From Mycobacterium pinniadriaticum (GTDB lineage Bacteria > Actinomycetota > Actinomycetes > Mycobacteriales > Mycobacteriaceae), in the NCBI RefSeq assembly GCF_026242045.1, contig NZ_JAPJDO010000020.1, positions 1 through 64,000 on the forward strand: DNA of 64,000 nt, read 5' to 3'. A model generated the notes under the pieces. That model had not been told where the DNA came from and did not search any database. It saw only the letters and a list, made by a program, of their open reading frames with translations. Both the position numbers and the translations under genes were made by a program. How positions within the stretch are numbered: position 1 is the stretch's first letter; each line of letters opens with the position of its first letter. Positions 36,470-44,563 of this stretch are shown one piece after another.

Positions 36470-37165
36470 ATGCCCGACGAGAAGATCCCCCCCGCACTCG
36501 CCGCGTTGTGGCGCGACCCGGCGCCCACGCGGCGGGCCGGCGGGCTGAGCCGGGAGCGCATCATCACGGCCGCGATCGAGGTGGCCGACGCCGACGGCCT
36601 CGGCGCGTTGTCGATGGGCAGACTCGCCGAGCGCCTGGGATGCGGCACCATGTCGCTCTACCGGCATATCGCCAACAAAGAGGAGTTGGTGGCATTCATG
36701 CTCTCGGCCGCGTCCGGGCCACCCCCGGCCCAGCTAGAAGGTGCGGATTGGCGCGCCGCGCTTACCGATTGGGCCTGCGGGCTATGGGACGTCTACCACC
36801 GACATCCGTGGATCCTGGCGGCGTCCGCCGCCGGACCCCCCGTAGACCCGGGTCAATTGGCCTGGCTGGATGCCGGCCTGGCCGCACTACGCGCGACGGA
36901 CATGGGTGAGCGCGACAAGCTGGCGGCCGTCCTGGCGGTGCTGCATTTCGCCCGCGGTGCCGCCGCGCTGGCGATCGAGGCCCCCACCGATGGCGACGGT
37001 CCCGACTACCCCGGTCTGTTGCGCAGCGTGATCGACGCGAATCGGTTCCCGGCGCTGGCATCCGCGCTCGCCGCCGGCGCGTTCGATGACGGCGACGACA
37101 GCCACCTGGGGGAGTTCCGATCCGGGCTGGACCAGCTTCTCGACGGCATCTCCCTCAAGGTCTGA
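36470..37165 (+). CDS. TetR-family regulator with C-terminal TetR_C-type domain
   Basis: A 231-residue regulator. The basic leader DPAPTRRAGGLSRERIITAAIEVADADGLGALSMGRLAERLGCGTMSLYRHIANKEELV is the helix-turn-helix of the tetracycline-repressor-like subgroup whose C-terminal half (WACGLWDVYHRHPWILAA) is also typical. Twin palindromes lie between it and the divergent membrane protein gene, so it is the likely repressor of both. The stop at 37165 directly abuts the end of the convergent aldehyde dehydrogenase. Confidence 0.87.
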   Translation: MPDEKIPPALAALWRDPAPTRRAGGLSRERIITAAIEVADADGLGALSMGRLAERLGCGTMSLYRHIANKEELVAFMLSAASGPPPAQLEGADWRAALTDWACGLWDVYHRHPWILAASAAGPPVDPGQLAWLDAGLAALRATDMGERDKLAAVLAVLHFARGAAALAIEAPTDGDGPDYPGLLRSVIDANRFPALASALAAGAFDDGDDSHLGEFRSGLDQLLDGISLKV

Positions 37166-38620
37166 TCAGCCGGCGGGCTGATAGATCGACTTGAGCTCCA
37201 GATACGCGGCGAGCCCCTCGGGTCCGAGTTCGCGTCCCAATCCGCTGGCCTTCACACCGCCGAACGGCGCGGTCGGATCGGGCAGGTAGTGGTTGATCCC
37301 CACCGTGCCCGACCGCACGCCTTTGGCGACGGCCAACCCGCGCTGCGGATCGGTGGTCCACACCGAGCCGCCCAGGCCGTAGTCGTTGGCGTTCGCGATG
37401 CGCACAGCGTCCTCGTCGTCGTCGTAGCCGGTGACCGTCAGCACCGGCCCGAAGATCTCCTCCCGGGCGATCTCGGCGTCATTGGAGACATCGGCGAAAA
37501 CCGTGGGTGCGACGAACCATCCGGTGTCGATCCCGGCCGGGCGGCCGCCGCCGGTGGTGAGCCGGGCGCCGCTGCTGCGGGCGGTGGCGATGACGGACTC
37601 GACGCGGTCGCGCTGGCGTGCGGTGACCAACGGGCCGATCTGGGTGGCCGGATCCAGTGAACTGCCGACGGCCAGCGAGGCCGCCAGTGCGGTCACGACG
37701 TCGACGACCTCGGCGTAGCGGCTTCGCGGCGCGAGGATCCTCGTCCCGAGGAAGCAGGTCTGGCCGTTGTTGAGCAGCGTTGCGGCGAAAAGCTTCTCGC
37801 CGATCACGCTCAAATCCAGGTCAGCGTCGTCGAGGATGATCGCCGCAGACTTGCCGCCGAGTTCCAGTGTCACCGGTCGCAGCAATCCGCCGCACACCGT
37901 GGCGATCTCACGACCGACCTGGGTGGAGCCGGTGAACGCGACCTTGTCGATTCCGGGCTGTGACACCAGATAGGCGCCCGTCTCGCGTCCGCCCGGCACC
38001 ACGTTGATCACCCCGGCCGGGATGTCGGACTCAGCGACCGCCTCGGCGAACAGGACGGCGTCGAAGACCGTCTCCGGTGCGGGCTTGATCACGAACGTGC
38101 AGCCCGCGGCCAGCCCGGGGGCGTACTTGAACGCGCCGAGTGTCTGCGGGAAATTCCACGGCACAATCGCGCCCACCACACCGACGGGAGTGCGGGTGAT
38201 GGTGGTTTGTCCACCGAGCAGGCCGGCGCGCTCGGTGGTGAACGGCTCGGTGCAGGCCAGCTGCGCGTAATAGCGAAGCAAGATCTGAGGGAAGACGGCT
38301 TCGAGTTGGCTCGCGATCGCGACCGGCATACCGTTTTGGGTGCTGACGGCCTGGGCGAGTTGCTCGCCGCGCCGATCGAGCGCATCGGCAAGGGTTTCCA
38401 TCGCCGCCGCCCGCTTGTCCGCGGGCCACGTCGGCCAGCCGCCGGGGGCATCGAAGGCGGCCCGGGCTGCTGCCACCGCCGCGTCGATATCGGCGTGAAC
38501 ACCCGCGGCAACGCTGCCCAGCCGCCGCTCGTCGTTGGGGGAGACCACAACGATCTCTTCGCTCGAGCTCGGTGCAGTCCACCGGCCCCCGATCAGGAAC
38601 TTGTCGTAGTGGGTGCTCAT
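37166..38620 (-). CDS. Aldehyde dehydrogenase, second copy in the cluster
   Basis: A 484-residue ALDH with VGAIVPWNFPQTLGAFKYAPGL at the cofactor site, LELGGKSAAIILDDADLDL with the general-base Glu, LLNNGQTCFLGTRILAPRSRY with the catalytic Cys, and EEIFGPVLTVTGYDDDEDAV. It is not a near-identical copy of the enzyme at 29286 and is probably an independent family member for the same type of step. It stands alone on the minus strand. The gap upstream holds a strong terminator serving the next gene. Confidence 0.92.
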   Translation of the reverse strand: MSTHYDKFLIGGRWTAPSSSEEIVVVSPNDERRLGSVAAGVHADIDAAVAAARAAFDAPGGWPTWPADKRAAAMETLADALDRRGEQLAQAVSTQNGMPVAIASQLEAVFPQILLRYYAQLACTEPFTTERAGLLGGQTTITRTPVGVVGAIVPWNFPQTLGAFKYAPGLAAGCTFVIKPAPETVFDAVLFAEAVAESDIPAGVINVVPGGRETGAYLVSQPGIDKVAFTGSTQVGREIATVCGGLLRPVTLELGGKSAAIILDDADLDLSVIGEKLFAATLLNNGQTCFLGTRILAPRSRYAEVVDVVTALAASLAVGSSLDPATQIGPLVTARQRDRVESVIATARSSGARLTTGGGRPAGIDTGWFVAPTVFADVSNDAEIAREEIFGPVLTVTGYDDDEDAVRIANANDYGLGGSVWTTDPQRGLAVAKGVRSGTVGINHYLPDPTAPFGGVKASGLGRELGPEGLAAYLELKSIYQPAG

Positions 38621-38727
38621 GGGGCCACAAGGTATTCACCTCGCCGGGGCCGCGGTATCGCCTTGCCCCGCAATACGCCCGAACGAGCGCCCGAAATATC
38701 CCTTCCGGGAGGTCTGTCAGACATGAA

Positions 38728-38756
38728 CCCGCCCGGGCCGTGCGGGCCCGGGCGGG
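38728..38756 (-). terminator. Strong GC-rich hairpin terminator
   Basis: CCCGCCCGGGCC and GGCCCGGGCGGG form a perfect 12-bp stem with a 5-base loop. There is no U-run, as is common in mycobacteria. It lies 22 bp beyond the stop of the small secreted protein gene on the minus strand and also insulates the aldehyde dehydrogenase. Confidence 0.75.
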
Positions 38757-38777
38757 AAGGTATGGAGTTGTGGATTG

Positions 38778-39014
38778 TTACGGGGCGTAGCAGCGCTCGT
38801 CGCCGTTGACGTTGATCCAGCAGTTGGGGCTGATGAAGTGGGCGTTGGGTCCGGGTACGTTCAGCACGCAGTTGGGTCCGTCGAGGTGGTAGCCGATTCC
38901 GCAGCCGTCGGCTGCGCTTGCGGTGGGGGCGAAGCTCAGGCCGAGGGCCAGCGCGCCGGCGGCGACGGCACTGGCGAAAAGTCCTGCGGCACCCTTGGTG
39001 ATTTGTGCAGTCAT
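38778..39014 (-). CDS. Small secreted cysteine-containing protein
   Basis: A 78-residue precursor from 39014 behind GGAGGA. Residues 1-36 are a Sec signal (GLFASAVAAGALALGLSF, then PTASAADG with cleavage after ASA). The about 41-residue mature peptide has four Cys in GCGIGYHLDGPNCVLNV and SPNCWINVNGDERCYAP, fitting two disulphides. No known function. A strong terminator follows. A decayed copy of the gene lies at 39830-39970, with the Doc toxin pair between them and matching upstream sequence. Confidence 0.75.
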   Translation of the reverse strand: MTAQITKGAAGLFASAVAAGALALGLSFAPTASAADGCGIGYHLDGPNCVLNVPGPNAHFISPNCWINVNGDERCYAP

Positions 39015-39118
39015 CGTGTCCTCCGAGTTGTCAGGTGTGTGGTGAGCGAGGCTCGACAGGAATAGTGCGCTTGGCCATACCCCTCGTCTGTCCGCCAAGT
39101 GGAGGTTGTGCGGGACGA

Positions 39119-39137
39119 ATTGCGGATCCACCGATCG
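39119..39137. repeat. 19-bp repeat ATTGCGGATCCACCGATCG, copy 1
   Basis: Identical to 40000-40018. A related CTGTCCGCCAAG element precedes each copy (39088-39099 and 39981-39992). They mark the duplicated upstream regions of the small secreted gene and its decayed copy. Confidence 0.75.
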
Positions 39138-39212
39138 GGGGACAGACGGCTGCTTACGTCAATCGGAGATCAGTTATAAAGGGTCGTTGCAAAACCTTGT
39201 GTGGCACGTGAT

Positions 39213-39596
39213 TTAGCCATTTGCATGGCTCCATGCACGAAGTTGATCGGCGATCTTGCCGAGGTCGTCGTGGCTGCCACCGGCCACTCGGATGACGAAG
39301 TTGAAGCGGTCGTCCTCGGATGCGCTGATCCGTTGACCATTGATGGCCAGGAACGTCAGACAGCCGGTCCACGCGAGCCTCTTGTTGCCGTCCACCAGTG
39401 CGTGGTTGCGCAACAAGGAATGCAGCAGCGCAGCGGCTTTCACGTGGAGTTCGGGGTATGCATCCTGACCGAATACCGATGCGCGTGGTCGAGCCAGGGC
39501 CGAGGCGAGCAGCCCGTGGTCACGGACTGCGACATCGTCTCCGACTGCGCGCCGGGCAATTTCAAGGAGGTCTTCGAGATCGAGGTAGTCGATCAT
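39213..39596 (-). CDS. doc: Doc-type (Fic-fold) toxin of a type II toxin-antitoxin pair
   Basis: A 127-residue Fic-fold protein. The catalytic motif is HALVDGNKRLAWTGCLTFL (HxxxDGNKR), as in the P1 Doc toxin, which phosphorylates EF-Tu and stops translation. The N-terminus IDYLDLEDLLEIARRAVGDDVAVRDHGLLASALARPRASVFG is the usual Doc start, placing the substrate flap before the motif. Its start overlaps the antitoxin stop (ATGA, 39593-39596). A length of 127 fits Doc rather than longer AMPylating Fic proteins. Confidence 0.9.
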   Translation of the reverse strand: MIDYLDLEDLLEIARRAVGDDVAVRDHGLLASALARPRASVFGQDAYPELHVKAAALLHSLLRNHALVDGNKRLAWTGCLTFLAINGQRISASEDDRFNFVIRVAGGSHDDLGKIADQLRAWSHANG

Positions 39597-39799
39597 GCGT
39601 CCTTGAGTCGCTGTAGGACGCCGGCCTCTTCGGCCACTACGCGCTCGAGCGCAGCCTCGACACGGGACTTGTGCGCCCGTCGGGCGATGTACTCGTCGAT
39701 AGCCGACAGCGCCACAGCCTGCATCGAGCGTCTCTCGGCGGCTGCCTGTCTACGTAGCGCTTCGGTCTGCTCGTCGCTGGTACGCAAAGTCATACCCAT
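39593..39799 (-). CDS. Antitoxin partner of Doc
   Basis: A 68-residue protein from the ATG at 39799 (MGMTLRTSDEQTEALRRQAAAERRS); an upstream extension of 10 residues is open but atypical. MTLRTSDEQTEALRRQAAAE then SMQAVALSAIDEYIARR fits a ribbon-helix-helix DNA-binding domain, and the acidic C-terminal helix (ERVVAEEAGVLQRLKDA) would wrap the toxin. It precedes and overlaps doc, so it is made first. It likely represses its own promoter; no obvious palindrome is visible in the short leader. Confidence 0.85.
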   Translation of the reverse strand: MGMTLRTSDEQTEALRRQAAAERRSMQAVALSAIDEYIARRAHKSRVEAALERVVAEEAGVLQRLKDA

Positions 39800-39829
39800 C
39801 GCCCGATGATACCGGATTGATACCACCAC

Positions 39830-39970
39830 AGCGATTGGGGAAGTTGTGTGGTCTCAGTAGCAAGTGCTGGTCGCCGTAGCCGCAACCCTGCGCGGCGCTC
39901 GCGGTGGGGGTGAAGCCCCGGCCCAGGGCCAGCGCCCCGGCGGCGACGGCACTGACGAAAAGTCCGGGAT
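39830..39970 (-). pseudogene. Decayed copy of the small secreted protein gene
   Basis: Minus-strand translation reads FVSAVAAGALALGRGFTPTA, then SAAQGCGYGDQH, matching the signal peptide and first mature residues of the gene at 38778. It lacks an ATG in the matching place and loses similarity after GCGYGDQH, running into the antitoxin leader. Matching upstream repeats lie at 39983-40018. The 3' half was probably replaced when the toxin-antitoxin pair arrived. Confidence 0.7.
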
Positions 39971-39982
39971 AGTTGTGCGTCT

Positions 39983-39997
39983 GTCCGCCAAGCGGAC
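39983..39997. promoter_or_regulatory. Inverted repeat GTCCGC-CAA-GCGGAC
   Basis: A perfect inverted repeat with 6-bp arms upstream of the decayed secreted gene. The corresponding place before the intact copy (39090-39104) keeps GTCCGCCAAG but the right arm is degraded. Possibly an operator of the ancestral gene. Confidence 0.45.
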
Positions 39998-39999
39998 GG

Positions 40000-40018
40000 A
40001 TTGCGGATCCACCGATCG
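40000..40018. repeat. 19-bp repeat ATTGCGGATCCACCGATCG, copy 2
   Basis: Exact copy of 39119-39137, about 880 bp away in the same orientation. Direct repeats bracket the toxin-antitoxin pair and could mediate its deletion. Confidence 0.75.
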
Positions 40019-40283
40019 CGGGAGGTTTGGCGTTTCGTGTCGGCGCTCATCGCCGCCGGAGTCGAATTCTGATTTAACGCCGGATAGCGGTGGGGTGACT
40101 CGCCACTGACGTTTCATAGTGCACTGACATTGCGCTGTATATCGACTGTGAGCGTTGTTATTTTCTTCTCATCACAAATTGACGCACAGGTCGGTTGCGC
40201 GCTGCGTTCGTTGCGGCGGGCGACTTTTCAGCACACCAGTGTCCTTTACTGCGCATGTCGAGCAAGGGTTGAGGGATGAAGCC
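40019..40283. other. Non-coding leader before the large secreted protein
   Basis: I see no gene. The stretch is A/T-richer around 40130-40180, a plausible promoter region for the gene starting at 40284. Open sequence upstream of 40284 in the same frame gives no signal-peptide-like start, so translation most likely begins at 40284. Confidence 0.4.
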
Positions 40284-42524
40284 ATGAAGTCTGTCCAGTT
40301 CGTGGGGCGAGTCGGTGCGCTGGCGGTCGCCCTGGGTATCGGAGCGGTGATCACCGGGATGTCGGGAGAGGCCTCTGCAAATACCGGTGATACGGGGTCG
40401 GCCGGCAGATCGACGACATCGCAGGATAAGCGCGCAACCAACTCTTCGTCAGCGAAACCTACGTCGGCGAACGCCCGGAAGTCAGGCATCGGTGTTGCCG
40501 GGCCTAGGAATTCCGTGCAGTCCGGCCGGGCGTTGGCGCCGCTATCGCAGTCACGCAAGCTGGCGGGCACGACGACTGCAGCGCCCAGAGTGGCATCGGC
40601 CGGGCGAGCAGTTCCGCCCGCCGACGGGACGTCGCGAATTTTCGCGATGCTGACCGGTGCGCTGAGTGCAGCGTCCCGCGATCTGGAGAACGTTCTGGAG
40701 AACAAGGCACCCGTTCTCAACATCACTCAGATTTCCGAGGATGTGCAGACGGGCGTGGTGAAAGGGTCCTTCGGTGTCTACGACCAAAACAGCGATCCGG
40801 TGGCCTTCACCGTCATCAGTGATCCGAGCAGGGGCACAGTCCGGATCGACAATATAGCGGGCACGTACGAGTACACCCCGACCTTGGAATTGGCGGCCGA
40901 GGGCGGCTGGGACGCCTTCACGGTGGAATACAACGACATCGGCTTCCACCTCTTCGACAGTGTCGAGCCCGGAATACAGAACGTGGACGTCTGGGTAAGC
41001 GCGATCGACACCTCGAACTACGTCGAGCCGCCGCCGCCAGCTGGCCAACCGCTGGCGGAGGAGCCGTTCGGCAGGTGGCCGGGTGCGCTCCAGTCGATGC
41101 GCGACTACCTGGAGAAAGTGCTGTTCGACAAGTCTCCGGTAGTCAAGCCCATCGACGTGCTCGCCGATGCGGAGACCGGCGTGGTGCTGGGAACCCTCGA
41201 CTCGGTGGACCCGAACTCGGATCCCCAAGTCTTCATCGTCACCAAACAGCCGACGTTCGGAACGGTGATCATCGATGACAACGGCGGCTACTACTACAAG
41301 GTCGATCCCGAGAGCGAGCTCGCCCTCACCGGTGGAACCGACAGCTTCACGGTCGAGGCGCACGGCGTCGGATGGCACCTCTTCGACAGCGCAGGACCTA
41401 CCACCGTGGACGTCACCGTGGCGGTACCAAAGGTCACTCCCCCCGCGTCGGAGACGCCGTCGACGGCAGCGGTGACGGCCGGAACGGGAACGGCGGCAGC
41501 CGGTGCCAGTGCGAACGGCAATGTTGTCTATAACTTCAAGGTGTACAACCAGTCCAGCGATTCAGTGCGGTTGTCCTATGGCTCGACGACGGCGGCGTTG
41601 CTCCAAGACCCTCCGCCGGACGGCACCATTCTCAAGCCCGGCAACACGATGGAATTCAGCGTCATCTTGAACTACGGAAGGTGGTCGAACGCGGAACTGA
41701 CATTCACGACGACCAACACGGCGCTGGACCCATTCTCATATACCGTCAACTTGGGTGTACCGCAACGGTTTATCCCCAAGTTGAACGGTGGCGTTGTGAA
41801 GTGCACCGGACCCTGCACTCCAGGCAACAGTGGAGATTGGGATCTTGGTGACGGTGGAGGTGGGCCGAGTGGCTTTTACGACACGGCCTCCGTCGTACTG
41901 CTGGACCGCCCGGGGACGACGCGGAAAATCGGCCCCGACGAAGCGCCCCTGCAAGAACAGGTGATGCAGGAGTTCTGCGCATTGGACGGCGTCAAGTGCA
42001 CGTGGGGCACGAGAACCAAGAAATATGTGTGGAGCCCATTCGTCCGCGCGCTCCCGGTATATGACAACTTCAACAAGACTCAGTCCGAGCCGCTGCCGGA
42101 GGACACCTTCGAAGTCAGTCATCAATGGGCGTTCGGCTTCAAGATAACCGGAAAAGCGTCGTTCAAGATATTGGACGCCATCGGCGCGGAGATCAGCGCG
42201 GAGTTCAATGCGACCTGGACCACCGGGCGCAAGTACACCCAGAAGTGGGCGGGTTCGGCGCCCCCGGACCGCAGGTTCATCGTCTGGAAGAGCAGGGCTC
42301 TCATCAGAACGACGGGTGATGTGACGGTGCAGCAGGGCAATACCACCTACGTGATCCAGAACGTCGGCGCAGACATGCCTGATGTGATCGATGGACCCGA
42401 CGGCACCAAAGCGACGATGCTGACCCAACCCGGTCAGGACGCCACTTGGGTGATCGGTCAGCCGCTCCAGCTGACCTCGGCCCCTCCGCCGAGTACGTAC
42501 GACAGCAGCTTGACCTACCCCTAG
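40284..42524 (+). CDS. Large secreted protein with two Ig/cadherin-like repeats
   Basis: A 746-residue exported protein from the ATG at 40284 behind GAGGG (MKSVQFVGRVGALAVALGIG). Residues 1-33 are a signal ending SGEASAN; 34-120 are a low-complexity Ser/Thr/Ala linker. Two repeats follow (about 140-235 and 275-375), each with NKAPVLNI or DKSPVVKP, then TGVVKGSF / TGVVLGTL, SDPxxFxV, FGTVxID and YxYxPxxE, a VCBS/Ig-like pattern. The C-terminal 250 residues are strand-rich with long alternating Ser/Thr stretches (FKITGKASFKILDAIGAEIS), somewhat like aerolysin-type pore-forming hairpins, but I cannot confirm that. It may be a surface or secreted effector. Confidence 0.65.
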   Translation: MKSVQFVGRVGALAVALGIGAVITGMSGEASANTGDTGSAGRSTTSQDKRATNSSSAKPTSANARKSGIGVAGPRNSVQSGRALAPLSQSRKLAGTTTAAPRVASAGRAVPPADGTSRIFAMLTGALSAASRDLENVLENKAPVLNITQISEDVQTGVVKGSFGVYDQNSDPVAFTVISDPSRGTVRIDNIAGTYEYTPTLELAAEGGWDAFTVEYNDIGFHLFDSVEPGIQNVDVWVSAIDTSNYVEPPPPAGQPLAEEPFGRWPGALQSMRDYLEKVLFDKSPVVKPIDVLADAETGVVLGTLDSVDPNSDPQVFIVTKQPTFGTVIIDDNGGYYYKVDPESELALTGGTDSFTVEAHGVGWHLFDSAGPTTVDVTVAVPKVTPPASETPSTAAVTAGTGTAAAGASANGNVVYNFKVYNQSSDSVRLSYGSTTAALLQDPPPDGTILKPGNTMEFSVILNYGRWSNAELTFTTTNTALDPFSYTVNLGVPQRFIPKLNGGVVKCTGPCTPGNSGDWDLGDGGGGPSGFYDTASVVLLDRPGTTRKIGPDEAPLQEQVMQEFCALDGVKCTWGTRTKKYVWSPFVRALPVYDNFNKTQSEPLPEDTFEVSHQWAFGFKITGKASFKILDAIGAEISAEFNATWTTGRKYTQKWAGSAPPDRRFIVWKSRALIRTTGDVTVQQGNTTYVIQNVGADMPDVIDGPDGTKATMLTQPGQDATWVIGQPLQLTSAPPPSTYDSSLTYP

Positions 42525-42624
42525 CTCGCCGAGCTATCGGCACTGTTTTCGACACGATCGGATATTTCGCTCCGTTCTCGGCCCTTCCGGCAAATACTGG
42601 ACGGGCGAACGACAGGGGGCGGCC

Positions 42625-44109
42625 ATGCGCGCAAGCGTGTATATCGGTGGAATCGGTGGGCTCGCGGTGGCGCTGGGCGTGGGCGCCGCGATCATGTCCG
42701 GTTGCGCAGTTGCATCGGCCGAACCGGCCGGCTCGGGCTCGTCATCGACCCACTCGTCGTCGGCCCACTCATCTGTCGGTCGTTCGCCGCGACCCAAACC
42801 CGCGGCCACCGCGGCATCCCGGCACCGCTTCGCGACCGCGCCGAAGGTAGCAAGACCACTGCGTAACAACGCATCCCGCGCACCGAACGTACCCGATCTG
42901 TCCGAGACGACGGTATCGAAGCTCACCCCCGCGGCGAGCACCTCGGCGGTCGCCGCCTCACCGGTCACCACCAAGGTCGGTTGGGTGACCGGCTCGAACA
43001 CGCTGACGCCCAGCCGGTTCGGCATCTACGGCACCGACCTGGGCATCATGTGGGACAACGGCATGGCCGGTGCCGACCACCAGGTGCTGACGGTCTTCGG
43101 TGACACCTTCAGCCGTCCGAACATGACTGGGGTATGGCGCTCCAACGTGCTGCTGCGGACCTCCGATCCGATCGCACGCGTCTTCGCCCCCGGTTCGACC
43201 ACCGACCCGTTCGCCGGCTCACCGCTGACCTCGGCCGGGATATCCAAGCAGGTGATCGCCGGAAGTGCCCGTTATCTCGGCCCGTTCGGCTCGGAGGTGA
43301 CGATCATTCCGACCGCGGCCATCTCGGCGCCCTACGACAATCAGTACGGCGTGCGCCAGTACGTGAACTTCATGTCGGTGCGATCCTGGGACTTCAGCGG
43401 GGCGTGGACCACCAATTACTCCGCGATCGCCTACTCCGACGACAACGGTCAGAACTGGACCGTCGCGCCGCAGACCATCCGTGCCGCCAGCTGGCTCCGG
43501 TCGAGCACGTCATTCATATACGGAAACCAGAACTTTCAGCAGGGTGCCTTCGTCAAGCCGCCGGAAGACTCGCCCGACGCCGGATACGTCTTCTCTTACG
43601 GGACCCCGTCGGGCCGGCTGGGCTCGGCCTACGTATCCCGGGTCAACGAGGCCGACATCCTGGATCTGACGAAGTACGAGTACTGGGATGGCGACACGTG
43701 GGTGGCCGGAAAGCCCGGGGCGGCCGTCCCGATCCTGCCGGCGACCCGAAGCAATCAGTACGCCGGCGGAATCCTGGGCCAGCTCGGTCTGTTCTTCGGC
43801 AGCTGGGTGGCCGGGCTGTTCGGGGTCGGCGGGCCCAGCGGGCATGTCAGCGAGATGTCGGTGCAGTACAACACCTACCTGGACAAATATGTGGCGATGT
43901 ACACCAGCAGCACCGGCAGCGTCATCATGCGCACCGCCGATTCGCCGCAGGGCACCTGGTCGGCGGCCACCACGCTGGTGACGTCGGTGCAGTACCCGGG
44001 GCTCTACGCGCCGATGATGGACCCGTGGTCGACCGGCCAGGACATCTACTGGAACCTGTCGATCTGGGGGAACTACAACGTGCAGCTGATGAAGACGACG
44101 CTCGCCTAA
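42625..44109 (+). CDS. Secreted DUF4185-domain protein
   Basis: A 494-residue exported protein. The signal is GIGGLAVALGVGAAIMSGCAVASAEP; the next about 80 residues are a Ser/Ala/Pro linker. The DUF4185 domain begins near residue 118 with VGWVTGSNTLTPSRFGIYGTDLGIMWDN and ADHQVLTVFGDTFSRP. It continues with YSDDNGQNWTV and ends with DPWSTGQDIYWNLSIWGNYNVQLMKTTL. This is a beta-propeller-like, glycosidase-related domain with several mycobacterial members; the reaction here is unknown. It may be co-exported with the gene before it (100-bp gap). The stop overlaps the convergent VOC gene by 4 bp. Confidence 0.8.
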   Translation: MRASVYIGGIGGLAVALGVGAAIMSGCAVASAEPAGSGSSSTHSSSAHSSVGRSPRPKPAATAASRHRFATAPKVARPLRNNASRAPNVPDLSETTVSKLTPAASTSAVAASPVTTKVGWVTGSNTLTPSRFGIYGTDLGIMWDNGMAGADHQVLTVFGDTFSRPNMTGVWRSNVLLRTSDPIARVFAPGSTTDPFAGSPLTSAGISKQVIAGSARYLGPFGSEVTIIPTAAISAPYDNQYGVRQYVNFMSVRSWDFSGAWTTNYSAIAYSDDNGQNWTVAPQTIRAASWLRSSTSFIYGNQNFQQGAFVKPPEDSPDAGYVFSYGTPSGRLGSAYVSRVNEADILDLTKYEYWDGDTWVAGKPGAAVPILPATRSNQYAGGILGQLGLFFGSWVAGLFGVGGPSGHVSEMSVQYNTYLDKYVAMYTSSTGSVIMRTADSPQGTWSAATTLVTSVQYPGLYAPMMDPWSTGQDIYWNLSIWGNYNVQLMKTTLA

Positions 44110-44504
44110 CCCGCCGGCGGTGCGAAGAACTCCAGCGTGATGCCGTCGGGATCGCGGAAGCTCAGCCCCGAACCGTAGTGGGCGTCGACGATGCCGCCAT
44201 GAGTGACGCCCAGCTCGTTCAGCCGGGCCTCCCACCGCTCCAGGGCGGCACGATCGGCGCAACCGAACCCGATGTGGTCCAGCCCGACGTTGTGCTCGCT
44301 GAACGGCTGATCCGACGGCGCGGTGGTGTGCTGGTGCAACCCCAGCAGGGTGTCGTTGTCGAGCAGGAACACACAGTGGTGGAACCCGGCGTCGGTGTCC
44401 TCGTCGAGCACCGGATCCGAGCCGATCAGCGCGCGATACCAGGGCACGCTGACCGACAGGTCACGCACGGTGACCGCAACATGAGCAAGGGTGGGAAAGG
44501 TCAT
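44106..44504 (-). CDS. VOC-family (glyoxalase-fold) protein
   Basis: A 132-residue protein from the ATG at 44504 (MTFPTLAHVAVTVRDL) behind AAGGAC. AHVAVTVRDLSVSVPWYRALIG opens the first module with its metal His, GLDHIGFGCADRAALERWEARL the second, and SFRDPDGITLEFFAPP closes with the metal Glu. It is a typical small VOC protein, distinct from the one at 21056. Convergent with the DUF4185 gene and 59 bp from the amidohydrolase end; function not assignable. Confidence 0.85.
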   Translation of the reverse strand: MTFPTLAHVAVTVRDLSVSVPWYRALIGSDPVLDEDTDAGFHHCVFLLDNDTLLGLHQHTTAPSDQPFSEHNVGLDHIGFGCADRAALERWEARLNELGVTHGGIVDAHYGSGLSFRDPDGITLEFFAPPAG

Positions 44505-44563
44505 GGGACGTCCTTGTCTTCGGTTCATTTCTCCAGTGCTGACGAATCAGCACCGCCACCGGT

